This document shows, piece by piece, positions 49,442 to 60,350 of a stretch of 64,000 nt of DNA. The position numbers and the translations under genes are program-made. Each line of letters begins with the position of its first letter. Within the stretch, counting starts at the first letter, position 1. The notes under the pieces are model-generated. The model did no database searches and was not told the DNA's origin. It was given only the letters and a program-made list of their open reading frames with translations. This DNA comes from Siphonodentalium dalli (taxonomy: Eukaryota > Mollusca > Scaphopoda > Gadilida > Siphonodentaliidae): contig CP136069.1 in the NCBI GenBank assembly GCA_032622095.1, positions 63,596,819-63,660,818 on the forward strand, read 5' to 3'.

Positions 49442-50210
49442 ACTAGCCGATGAGCCCGACGTTGTCCGGGCTATTCAAAAACCAAATTTCAAGTCGATAG
49501 CTCCACCCGTTTCCGAGATCTCGTCTGCGCATGCGCGAAGCTGGCGTCGCACGGGCTCGGCGACCCGATAAAATTCGTATCCGGGGCAAGATACATTCAC
49601 ATACCAAATTTCAAGTCGATAGCTCCACCCGTTTCCGAGATCTGGTCTGCGCATGCGCGAAGCTGGCGTCGCACGGGCTCGGTGACCCGATAAAATTCGT
49701 ATCCGGGGCAAGATACATTCACATTGTCCGGGCTATTCAAAAACAAAATTTCAAGTCGATAGCCCCACCCGTTTCCGAGATCTGGTCTGCGAATGCGCGA
49801 AGCTGGCGTCGCACGGGCTCGGCGACCCGATAAAATTCGTATCCGGGGCAAGATACATTCACATACCAAATTTCAAGTCGATAGCTCCACCCGTTTCCGA
49901 GATCTCGTCTGCGCATGCGCGAAGCTGGCGTCGCACGGGCTCGGCGACCCGATAAAATTCGTATTCGGGGCAAGATACATTCACATACCAAATTTCAAGT
50001 CGATAGCTCCACCCGTTTCCGAGATCTCGTCTGCGCATGCGCTGCACGGGCGTCGCACGGGCTCGCCAATACGACAACGACCACCGCCTGGTCAAACTAC
50101 ACACACGTACCAAGTTTCGTCACGATCGGTCGAGAATCGTAGATTTGTATTAATGACAGACAAACAAACAGACAGACAGACTGACAGAGGTCTTCAAAAT
50201 ATATATGAGA
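49442..50210 (+). mobile_element. GACA-tailed element 4 with 122-bp repeats
   Basis: Same start and tail as element 3. Five copies of the 122-bp unit (GCGCGAAGC near 49533, 49655, 49795, 49917; a variant near 50039). A leader fragment inserted near 49724 offsets two of the intervals to 140 bp. 50211-51070 shows nothing I can name. Confidence 0.7.
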
Positions 50211-51077
50211 TGACACGAGTAAAATATTATACTCGACGGAGATATTGATCGCAAGGGCTGCAGCATCCACCGGCTCACTGGTTAGGTGGTTCATTGACAC
50301 TTAAGAAGGGGATTTTCAAATCGACCTTGTCTTAAAATGCACTAAGGTGGAAAATGACAATGCATGGTATCTCGGAATTATTTATTCATATGCAAAACAG
50401 TAACGATTGGTACCTCGGGTTTATCCTATTGTTCCGTTGGCAGGGGTTTACTTTTGTACTGTCGGTTGGGTGCTGACAAACTATTGAGTCCGTGGTAATT
50501 TAATACACTTTTATTTGACACAAAAACCGATACTCCAGCTAAATGAGAGATGTACATCAATTTGTTGACACAGTCTGTATTAATAAAACAGTTAAAATGC
50601 CTGGATGCTGGAACATAAACATCGAACTTCTCGAATGTAGATCATATGAAGTCGGCTGCATATAATAATGAAACATACATCGGATTCTCGACTGTAGCTG
50701 CACAATATACTAAACTGATTATGATACTGAAACAAGGTTGATGTTCTAACGTAATATTCTGTGTGTCGAATTTTAAACATTGCCGAATATTTATACTGAA
50801 GCCGAAAAATTGACACTTTTAAATAGCCGAAAGCAGTGTCTTGTCTGATTAACCAAATTGCACATTGAAGCGACAATTGAGTGACGTGTTATCAATTAAA
50901 CAATGTACAAAGATTGTAACACTATATACTGTGAATTATATCAGGTATACAAACGAACACACATGTTGATTTTTTTTAAATAATTTCGATATACATCTTA
51001 TTGAATAACACCGAACTAACTTTAGGCAAAACTAAAAACTGAAAAATAAAATTATTATTAAACCTACGTTACATTAA

Positions 51078-51459
51078 CCCTTTACCCAACAAACCGGCCA
51101 AAATCGGCCAAATAAAGCTTCAACAGCCTAAAATATCTTCGGTCTGTCTCAATAGAACCATACAAATATGGATATCATTGGAACCGGCTCCTTGACCACA
51201 TTGTGATAGTTACAGTTATGCCCTGTGCCAATGCATTCTCTTATATATGCGAGTCGACCATAGGTCGCCTCGCATATATAAGAGAATGCATTGGCCTAAA
51301 AAAAATCTTTTTTTACCATTTTTCCTTACATTCTTTAACAATTTTATTATTTCTAATGTGTTAAGCCAATGCATTCTCTTATATATGCGAGGCGACCTAT
51401 GGTCGACTCGCATATATAAGAGAATGCATTGGCACAGAGCCCTTCTGTTGGATAAAGGG
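51078..51459. mobile_element. TTAA MITE with two hairpins (piggyBac-like), 382 bp
   Basis: TTAA at 51074-51077 and 51460-51463. Ends CCCTTTACCCAACA and, on the other strand, CCCTTTATCCAACA: a 14-bp terminal repeat with one mismatch. Two 69-bp near-perfect palindromes (51227-51295 and 51365-51433) have identical arms, and each is the reverse complement of the other in the central GAGTCGACC/GGTCGCCTC region. CCC ends plus TTAA fit piggyBac. No coding capacity. Confidence 0.92.
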
Positions 51460-51579
51460 TTAAAAAAAAACTGTTAGACCAACAATGACGTTCAGTAATA
51501 ATAAATCCATTATCAACTGGTTAACTTAACATCATTGTACGAGTTTGTATAAGTAAGTAAGTCAATATGTATTCATTTA

Positions 51580-51905
51580 TTTGCTGTGACATCATAGGCT
51601 CGAGTTTTACCTCGCGAGACGACAAACGCACGCAATAACTTTAACATGTTCACAAAACTGTGTTGTTCTATGTTTGTTGCACACTCTAAAGATTGCAGCT
51701 TGTAATATTCTGATATTTGGTCGATATATGTGTATATAATTGAACAAACGTGTGCTTTATGTTGACTATACCTAATAAATTAGTAAAGAAATGTTCTGTT
51801 GACGTAATCGGTTTATGTTATTCAAGGACAATACAGAAATGTTTATGGAACGTTTTGAAATCTTCTGTATTTCGCAATAATAAACGAATAGGAGTGCAAT
51901 AAATA
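51580..51905 (+). repeat. old direct repeat, copy 2
   Basis: Partner of 47756-48060; see the shared words there. Ends at the TGTC-rich start of the following element. Confidence 0.6.
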
Positions 51906-51909
51906 AAAT

Positions 51910-52182
51910 AGTATGACATGTCTGTATATTTGTCTGTCTGTCTGTCTGTCTGTTCGATATATTTACTGCAGACGCCTGGACCGATTTCAACCAAATTGTG
52001 TGTGGTTACTCGGAGTATCCCGGTGGATGTTATAACGGCGTTGGTTATAAAAAGAAACAGTGAAAACAAATTAAATTCAAAATGTTTAAACGATAAAAAT
52101 GTGCTTGACGATCACGAAGGGGCCGCCGCGCTTTCTAAGATTTAAATGTGCGCGAAGCACACAAGGGGGCAACAGGCCCCTA
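51910..52182 (-). mobile_element. GACA-tailed short element, minus orientation
   Basis: On the minus strand it begins GGGGCCTGTTGCCCCCTTGT and ends with (ACAG)n at 51929-51954. The leader/tail structure resembles the plus-strand elements at 48.1-50.2 kb, but the interior differs. It stops exactly where a CACTGTAAGAAA end begins. Confidence 0.5.
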
Positions 52183-52500
52183 CACTGTAAGAAATAATTG
52201 CCTATAACGTGTGTAATTAAAAACACCTGAGAGATAAATTTATAAGACATGTGATATGTTTTAGTGAAAACACACATGAATTATAATTAAATCACCCGTG
52301 TTTATGTAAAAACATGTCACAGTGTTTTATAATAAGCACTTCATTCGATTTTGAATAAACACCAGTGTTTAAATCAAAACATGTCATATATAGTGCTTTA
52401 AAATAAACACTCCATCCAATTATGTATAAACACTAGTGTTTATATTAAAACCTATTTTACCGTTTTGTAATAAACACTCAACGTGTATTTTATTCTCAAA
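52183..52500 (+). mobile_element. MITE-like element with GTGTTTA repeats
   Basis: Starts CACTGTAAGAAATAATTGCC. The body repeats a ~75-bp phrase built from ATAAACACTAGTGTTTA and AAAACATGTCA about three times, many copies being short palindromes. The right end could not be fixed. 52500-53505 shows nothing I can support. Confidence 0.5.
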
Positions 52501-53505
52501 AACAAATTCCGGTACAATTTGTTTAAACAATATTTATTTCTACCCTCAATTAATACATGTATACATGAAACAAGAATTTGAACATTGTGATTTATATGAC
52601 AGATTAGAACAGAAGAGGGTGAAGAGGATCTAACAACAAGCGGGTCACCGCTTATTTGAAGTTATCTCCTCGGAAAAGAAAAGCATGCAGAATAGTATGT
52701 AGAAGGAGCGTATGCCAAGAGGCCGAGTTAAAGAGAACAGGTTGAGGGGAAATGAAAATAACAAGAAAGCAAAACATTAAGAATAGTATAATTATTATGA
52801 ATCAGTTGAGGCAGAAGAGATGGAAAGAGTGGGACAGAGAGTGAGTTACCACTGCTATGTGTTTACAAGCATTCTCAAATATATCTATCTTTATAAATTT
52901 GTTTTTCATGATGATTGACATTTAACGAAAATATAACGGAAATTCACTGAATCGGGCAACTATGCTACTTGATTAAGTGGACGTATTGGCCAAAGTTTTA
53001 TTCAGTACTGATATGATTCCATATATTATGATAAAGGACTGAAACGTCCACTTCTGGTAATAAAAGTTTGGGTTGTTTTAAAGATTTTGTGGTTGGTGCT
53101 AAGTGTTAAAGATTTTGAGCCATCCAGGAGTATTTGTTTCTAATGACATAAAACATTCATCCCTGATATGATTGTATAAAGGCCAGACTAAAAGATACAG
53201 CTCCGTTACAATTCAACAAATTGTTCAACCTCTTCGCCAAAATGTTCGTTGGTTAACTTGTGTTTGGGTTGGTCGTCAATTTGGTAAGATATGAATATTA
53301 TGTTCTTAAACTCGTGGAACTAGGTTGTTTCGAATTAGTTCGGTCTGATTTCCATGTGCATGCAACTAACTAATCGACGTTGAATGAAAGCTTGATTATG
53401 CTTTAGAATATTATATACATTTAGAATTAAAGATGGCATTTGTTCGCTGAGATTGAGATTAATTTTATGTTTGACTATAATTATTATTAATTGTCATTTT
53501 TTTAA

Positions 53506-53999
53506 AGGCACGTGAGGCCTTAGTTGTCGAAAATATTCATATTTGTTCCAATCACCGTAAACAGAAAAACATTAAAACGCATACAGTTTCGTTCATATAT
53601 ACCATGACCATCACGTAAACAGCATGTTATCATAAATACCTATTATATTTTACCTAAGCAAGAGCCTGATTGTGTTACAGAAGACAGCACAATGCTACTG
53701 GCTAATCACACACAAATGACATAAACGCTCTTTATTAGTTCCATATCAGGAATTCACCAACAAAGAACGCTCTTTATGTTAACCATCATAATATAAACAA
53801 ACACCAGAAAAGTAACTTTTTATGCTTTTGTTTACATAACAGTGGTCAAACATTTGACAATAACATACTGTTTATGCGATATTTCTTATTTGTATACGGA
53901 CAAAGTCTGTCTACATTTTGATGTTCTTTCTGTTTGTGGCGGTTTTTGACGGGTGGAAATATTTTCACAGGATACCCACCGCCAAGACCAACCGTACCT
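53506..53999 (+). mobile_element. Kolobok-like TTAA MITE, copy 2, 494 bp
   Basis: TTAA at 53502-53505 and 54000-54003. Ends AGGCACGTGAGG and, on the other strand, AGGTACGGTTGG. Best preserved of three copies. An internal AAAGAGCG word occurs in both orientations. Confidence 0.88.
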
Positions 54000-54020
54000 T
54001 TAATCCGACTTGTTCCTTAA

Positions 54021-54274
54021 CCCTACCATGATTGGAGCTGCGCTTCTGCAGCATTAAAGATCATGTGCCATTGATTCTATTATATATGCGAGTCTCCCAT
54101 AGGGAACCTCGAATATATAAGAAAATGCATTGGCTTACAATGTCAAGGTAAATATTTTTAGGCCAATGTATTTCATTATATATGCTAGGCTCCCTATTAT
54201 GGGAGACTCGCATATATAAGAGAATGCATCGGCATGTGGTTTTCGCAAAATTTCAGGAAGCTCCAGTCATGAAA
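54021..54274. mobile_element. TTAA MITE with two hairpins, 54-kb copy
   Basis: TTAA at 54017-54020 and 54275-54278. The left end is CCCTACCATGATTGGAGC; the right end reads TTTCATGACTGGAGC on the other strand, lacking the outermost three bases. Two hairpins with TATATATGCGAG-type arms lie inside. It starts 17 bases after the Kolobok-like element ends. Confidence 0.8.
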
Positions 54275-55513
54275 TTAAGGTAACATCCATAAATGTCTCA
54301 AATATCTTATAATAGAACGAGTCGTGGGTTTCTTGTAAATCCATAATTATAATATTTAAAGTCACGTAGTTTCTGGTAAATCCATTATGAGAATTTTAAA
54401 GTCACGTGGTTTCTTTTAATCAAATGCTGTGAATTATAAAATGTTCTGATAAAAATCTTGTGTATAGTTTCTTATATAATTCAGTGATTCTTTATGTGTA
54501 TTCCAATTCCGTGTAGTTCCCGTGTAATTCCATATACGTTTAGACCAGTGATACATGTACTTTATATCAAGTTATACGGTATAGACCCTATTGTGTGTTA
54601 AACTCCTAAATATATCCTATATTTCGTTCTATGCAGCAGCAGAATTACGGCGATATTTTTATCGATATTTAGTTGTGAACAATGGATGGGCCACTCTTGA
54701 AGATTTTATTGCGGGAACACAATGCCTAATATACCAGCTAACAATGCTGATGAAATATGTCTCAGTTGGAATTTAGACTAAAGGTCGTATTGTGAAGTAT
54801 TGGGTGCGTATCTATTCAGATTCGTAGATATTTGGTTCGCATTTAGAGGCTTTCTGATGTGGTGAATCATGGTGAATGAGAAATTAACCTCGAATGATAT
54901 AAGCCGTAGTTGTAACAATTTGTAGGAAGGATTAGTTGTTTTAACGGCATTCTGAGATTGTGCGTTCGTGAAACCAATATATTTAAAATTATAATTTATA
55001 CATGCCTAATAATATGACCTTGATTGTTTTTTTGTTTTTTTTGCGTTACAATTTTTTTTTTTTTTTTTTTTTTTTTTATTCTGACTATGGATGACTATGG
55101 TTCTCTTCTCATTTATCTCCTGTGCGTTTTCGGGCATATCACTTGGTGACGGATGCGATCTCACATGGTGTGAATTATCACGATAATTACGATGGTGGTT
55201 TTTGGACCTTATTGTGACTTCCTTGATTTGAGTTTCCATGTAAAGTAGTTGCTCGATTCGTTTCATGTTCACTCTGTTGTTTTGTGGCTTGGTTGTTGGT
55301 TTCATTTAGAGTTTATCGATCAGTATCATCAGAGTCATTCAAGTCGTCAACTAAAATAGAGTTTTATAGGAACTGTTTTCATCATATTTCGGACTACTGG
55401 TAGCATGTTTATGCGCGCTTGTGTCGATTATGTTTTTGGTTGAACCACTGTTATTGATGAGCACATATTTGATTAAATCTAGAGTTGATTCCATTGAGAG
55501 CATGCGAAGTTAA

Positions 55514-56011
55514 AGGCACGGGCGGCGTTCGTTGCTGAAATATTCATATTTGTTCAAATCGCCATCAACAGAAGGCATATTAAAATATATATAGTTTTGT
55601 TCATATGCCAAACATAATCAGCACGTAAATAGTATAATGTCGTCAAGACGTACGATGGTGTACGTAAACAAGAGCCTGCTTCTGTTTACATAACACAGTG
55701 CAATTCTATTGGTTAATCACACAAAAATGATATAAACGCTCTTTATTATTTCCATATCAGGAAAACAGTAACAAATAACGCTCTTTATGTGTATCATGTC
55801 CGGATCTAAACAAAAGCCAGGTAACGTTTTTTGCTTTTGTTTACATAACAAAGGGGAAAACATTGACAATAACATACTGTTTATGCCATATTTCTGATTG
55901 GTATAAGAACAATGTATGTCTATATTTTACTATTATTTCTGTTGTGGGGGTTTTTGACGGAGGTGAATATTTTAACAGCATATATACCCACAACCAACGC
56001 CGCCCGTATCT
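55514..56011 (+). mobile_element. Kolobok-like TTAA MITE, copy 3, inside the pseudogene
   Basis: TTAA at 55510-55513 and 56012-56015, ends AGGCACGGGCGG and AGATACGGGCGG. Colinear with 53506-53999. The minus-strand reading frame continues across when the element is skipped, supporting insertion into an older coding sequence. Confidence 0.85.
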
Positions 56012-56837
56012 TTAACTACTGGAAACTGCATGCGATTTCTCGCCGCAAGAACATATTAAGTTTATTATATTGTTTGTCAATGCATTTTGTCTTGTTATAG
56101 TCATCATATTCAATACTTTCTGATATTGCTCGTCAGTGGCATTTTCGATATGCTCTGGTTCACTACTTAAATTCTCATTTTCATTTAGTGTGTCGTTGGT
56201 TTTATTTGTTGTTTCACTGGGTGCTTTCGTTAATTCAGAGTTGTTACTGCTTATTTGTATGTAGTTTTTGGGATTTACTTTTATTTTAAAGACATATTAT
56301 GGACTTGTTCGGGTTCGTTAAACTGTTAAGTTAGTATTCAGGCACTATGTCAACCCAAGGAATGTAGCATTCTACTACATCGTCGAAAATCTCAAACAAG
56401 TCGACCTTATACCACTCCATAAAAAAACATCATCTGAACTACGCTTAATTGAAAATATTTATTTCTAGATTCGGGACGCAACTATCGGCGATAAAGTAAC
56501 GAAAACGATTTCGTCATCGAAGGTCAATAAATTAAGTTAATATATAATAATGACGGTGTGTGTTGTCAGTTTGGATTAATATTTGTAAAACATAACGACT
56601 TTGAGTAAGAGTATCCATTTCTATTTGTTCACCCTACCGGAGTCTTTCACATCACTTTAAGAGTTCCCATATAACCCATGTTTGAGCTGACAACTTTTCT
56701 CAGTGCTTTAATGTTGTCTTTTGTTGATTCAATGTCCATTCTAATTCCACGAATATCGTTTTTGAGTTTTGAAACGCCAGAGCATCTCTAGTCGGCTGTG
56801 CGCTCTATATCTAGCTCCATTGTCTTGACATTTTCTT

Positions 56838-58335
56838 CTACACTCTAAGAATTAGGGGTTCTTTGAAGAACTCAAGGGTTCTCTGTAAGAACTCAAAGGT
56901 TCCTCTGTGTCAGAAAAGGTTCTCTGTAATCGATAGGGTTCGTCGGTGTGTAACTAGGGTTTTCTTGGATGCTGAAGGGTTCTTCATGACCAAACAATAA
57001 TGCAGTTGATACATGTGCCATGGAGCCGAATTGAGTGATTAACATGAATAAAACATCAACCAGAGAGAAAGGAGTACGTGTTTGTTCGCAGGGTTGGGGA
57101 ATGGTAATGTATAATAGTAATGCATTGCAATGCATTACATTTTCTCAAGTAATGCAAATTAATGTGTACTGCACACTTTTCTGCATCATATAATGCAGAC
57201 TTTTACGCCTAAAGCAAATGATGTAGGCCTACTACTAACCAAAATGGTGAGTAATTCAAGTTCAATTTGAATTACATGTGTGATGTTTGCCTCTTGGAAA
57301 TGAGGACTGCTTGCTTTCATTCTTACCAAATAAACCTTGAAATAACAGTGTTTTCTTTACGACTGTTGGTGTTGGTTATCTTTTATAAATATTGCTGCAC
57401 CTGTTGTTTAAATTTAAATTATTATATTAGTCAATAGTGAAGTGCCATCAGCTGGCAGAATTCCTGGAACAATTAGTAGGAGACGCGAGTCGTTTCAGCG
57501 TTGGGTCGGCATCGATCGGTGGTCAGGTTGGGCATAGTCGAAGTCTACAGACTACAGTTACCAAGTTTTCTCCACTCGATTCTCTTAAAATGCACCCTAA
57601 TCGGTTAAATTCTTTCGATAATTCTATCTAAATACATCTTAGCTATTATTCGGATCAGCTCTCCCCGTCGAAAAAGTGATAGTTGGACCAAAACGACACT
57701 TGAGAAAAGTTTGTTTACAATATCAACGTATTGAATACGTGGAGCCGACAAAGTTATCGCACGTTCGTCGGCTAATCGTAAAGTACACACAAATATGTGT
57801 TAAAGTGCAGACTAATTCACCACCTTCGTGTATTCAAGAATATGAATCGCACCAAAATTAAGCGAATTGTAAATGGAATGTGTAGGTATAAGCTGCCATG
57901 TATATATCATTCCCCAAATGCTTCAATATAATGACAATCTATTAGTTATTATAAAAAACCTCAAAGTTTACGGAACGTCGCGTTATACGTAAGAGCGCAA
58001 ACATACTATATTATCATCGTACGCTATTTCGGTGTTGGGCCGATCGTTCAATGTAACATAATTATGTTTGTCCTGAACTAATGTCTGTGAAGAACGATTG
58101 TTAAGTTAATATATGAACTATCCATGTCGTGTGAAGACTTATAATAAAAGGTTCCCTGAAGAACCATGTTGGGATATATTATGAACAGGGTTCTCTGAAG
58201 AACCCTCTTATGGTTTATCTGTGGAACCTTATGATATGGTTCTTCAGTAGAACCTTATGATGGGGTCATTTGAAGCACCAAATAAGGTGATCCTATTGTG
58301 ACAAGGTGAAGAACCTTTTTCGGTTCTCTGAAGGA
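56838..58335. mobile_element. MITE-like element with GGTTCT/AGAACC clusters
   Basis: Left end ACACTCTAAGAATTAGGGG. GGTTCT and AAGAACC words cluster at both sides (56855-56990 and 58148-58330), while the 1.2-kb interior lacks them. Coiled-coil coding pieces on the minus strand lie just outside each side, so this block appears inserted in them. The right terminus is approximate. The interior has no recognised gene. Confidence 0.5.
57117..57138. repeat. perfect 22-bp palindrome
   Basis: GTAATGCATTG is followed immediately by its reverse complement. Further TAATGCA words occur just after. Role unknown. Confidence 0.8.
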
Positions 58336-58944
58336 ATTCTGGTTATAGGATTGTATTCTGCAGAATTTATCCGACATCTGATTTATTATCTGGTCGTTGT
58401 TATTCGTTCGATCTACAAATTGATTCATTGTCGTAGCTAGTTTTTTCGAGTATGTCGTATTCTGTTCCTTCATCTCGTGAACTGTTTTGTACAAGTCTGT
58501 CAAACTGTGAATCAGCCCATATTTAGTAGTGACATCTATGGTCCCAGCATTACTTTTGGTGACTCGATATTTTCTTTGTATAGGGAAGCAACATTTATAG
58601 CTTGACTTTTTATTTTTACTTTTGTTGCAGTGAGTACGTCAGAAATATGTCAAATTTGCTCATCAAGTAAACATAACATCATCTGTTAGATGTCATGAGA
58701 ATATTTTACAGCAAGTGACGATTCTCAATCAGTGGATATTTCCCGATTTGCTCTCCGTTGTTCGAGAGAGCTGTTTCTGGATTTAGAAAGCTGCGTTATG
58801 TCCTCAAAAAGTGAGATGCGCATTTCTTTGAGAGTTGATGCGCATCAATTTGTCGATTTCAGAAGCACATCGACAAATATCCCTTTGGTCGTGTTCCTAA
58901 CATACCAATGCACCAAAGAGGTGGCGAAGTCCACTGTCCACTGT

Positions 58945-58972
58945 CCTAACCCTAACACTAACCCTAACCCTA
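58945..58972 (-). repeat. short interstitial telomere-like tract
   Basis: Four CCCTAA-type units, one of them varied to ACACTAA, read as TTAGGG on the minus strand. TTAGGG is the animal telomere unit. The tract is too short to mean a chromosome end. Confidence 0.7.
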
Positions 58973-59464
58973 CACACGACATGGATACCGAGTCAGATTC
59001 GGTTAATTTCACGAAAGTCATCGATAGGTCTGTACATGTTGGTTCATTCAAGTTTATTGACGCTAAGTTATCAAGTTTGTGCACGAATTCATGATAGTCA
59101 GAATCTATGTGTATTTCATATCGGTATTCATGGACATACCATGGAACGATGTCGTTCAACCTCTGGTTCGTCTGTCCCATTGAGAATTCTATCTATCTAG
59201 TTCTTTACAAACGTTGCAAATCGATCAATGTAAAAGCTTTCTTGTACATTTTTGAATGGTGCATGGGGGACAAGACAATGCCCGCGAAAAGCAGTATAGA
59301 ATTTGAAAGTAACTTGAGAGAGTAGATCGTTATATGTTACTGGTACTTAATCTACGCTAACACGCCGTTGCTTCATTTGCGAGCTTCTTCGATACAGCAT
59401 CACAACTGTCATTTTTATACATATTAGTTACTCTAGTTTGGGTTAATTCTTGAAACCATTCAAA

Positions 59465-59510
59465 ATGATGAAAGAATCTCTGGCGATTGCTTGTGCCGTC
59501 TTTGTCTTTG
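59465..59510 (+). CDS. putative first coding exon with signal peptide
   Basis: Two adjacent ATGs open MMKESLAIACAVFVF, a short charged start plus a hydrophobic core typical of a secretory signal. The exon ends G|GTGAGT, an almost ideal splice donor, in phase 1. AT-rich sequence with TATACATATTA lies about 50 bases upstream. The next exons are proposed at 59892 and 63396 because their phases join. The product would be secreted; no family is recognised from this exon alone. It may also be a chance signal-like frame. Confidence 0.45.
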
Positions 59511-59891
59511 GTGAGTATTTAGAGTATATATCTATTCACAATCTGACAAAGTTACATAACAATTCTGCAGGCAAAATTCATGCACCCGATCCTTACAATG
59601 GTATGCGCTACCAGCGTGAACCTGTTTAAACTGTTACTATCTGGCAGCGCTATCAAGATCTGTTCTTTATATCTTGAGATCCGATCTTCGTCTGCCGGCA
59701 CCGATAACATTGTTAACATTTTTAATGAAGAAGAAGTTATTTTAATGAGTGTTGTTTTTTTAAAGAGATTTTTTCTGAAGAAATTATTTTAAAGCCCAAT
59801 AGGTGAATTTGACTTATATTGACCGACGTTTCACACTTGTGGTGTTGTAAACTATAACAGACAAATCCGTTATATAGTTGTTTTTTTTAAG

Positions 59892-59953
59892 GTGTCAGTG
59901 CTGCCATCCAGGGCCTAACTTGTTTATACCGTCATACTATAATTCATCACCGA
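59892..59953 (+). CDS. possible second exon of the secreted protein
   Basis: A run of eight or more T followed by AAG precedes GTGTCAGTGCTGCC. Joined to the first exon in phase 1 it gives GVSAAIQGLTC, which would complete a signal peptide with a plausible cleavage after VSA. A GTAATA donor at the end leaves phase 0, matching the exon at 63396. The AAG acceptor and GTAATA donor are both weaker than usual, so this exon is tentative. Confidence 0.25.
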
Positions 59954-60256
59954 GTAATAGAAAATAGCTGAAATCATAGAAATTGGTATTTCTTACAAAC
60001 AATTGTAGAATTGTAGAAAACTCTTCACAGTATTGACCCCTGGTAGGAGTCTGGTATGTAACAGGAGCATTGATTCGCGCTCGCGTACACCGCCGGCAAG
60101 TTACCGGGAAATAACGAAAGCTACAATGATCTACGATTCGGTCATTTTTCGCTATTCATAGGCAAAGGATGTCATAAAATCTTATATTATATGTTTGCTT
60201 ATAAAATGGCGGAAAATTACCGAAACGTAAATCGTCGTATGTGTCTCTGAGAAGCT

Positions 60257-60350
60257 ACATGTTAGATATTACTGTCGGTTCGACGGTTTCGGGCCGTCAT
60301 AATTGACGGTCCCATACCGTTTCTTCAGTTTGACAGTGTTTTACCGTTAT
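60257..60350. repeat. ACGGT/ACCGT motif cluster, left
   Basis: Short words GACGGT, CCGTC and ACCGT occur repeatedly, in both orientations. A similar cluster lies at 62690-62905. The open frame at 60666-60890 between them has no recognisable domain. Confidence 0.4.

Larger units (their letters stand above)
55052..58650 (-). pseudogene. decayed coiled-coil ORF / retrocopy with poly(A)
   Basis: Read on the minus strand, a series of open stretches forms one broken coding region. About 58640-58340 encodes a segment with TIDVTTKYGLIHSLTDLYK followed by a heptad-rich helix. A MITE then interrupts, and about 56830-56640 continues with NDIRGIRMDIESTKDNIKAL. About 56320-56012 encodes an Asn/Glu-rich stretch with NENENLSSEPEHIENATDEQ. 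A second MITE interrupts at a TTAA, and about 55513-55360 and 55310-55085 continue with basic, coiled-coil-like sequence. In-frame stops and frame changes are present. The end reads AATAAA directly followed by 26 A (T run at 55052-55077), as expected for a reverse-transcribed mRNA. It may be a LINE ORF1-like gene or a processed retrocopy; the family is not recognised. A further open piece at 59180-58970 may be its 5' part. Confidence 0.5.

Noticed and set aside
48807-50248. Series of overlapping 75-151-residue frames on both strands
   Set aside because: All are translations of the 122-bp minisatellite, whose length is not a multiple of three; no frame is maintained across units.
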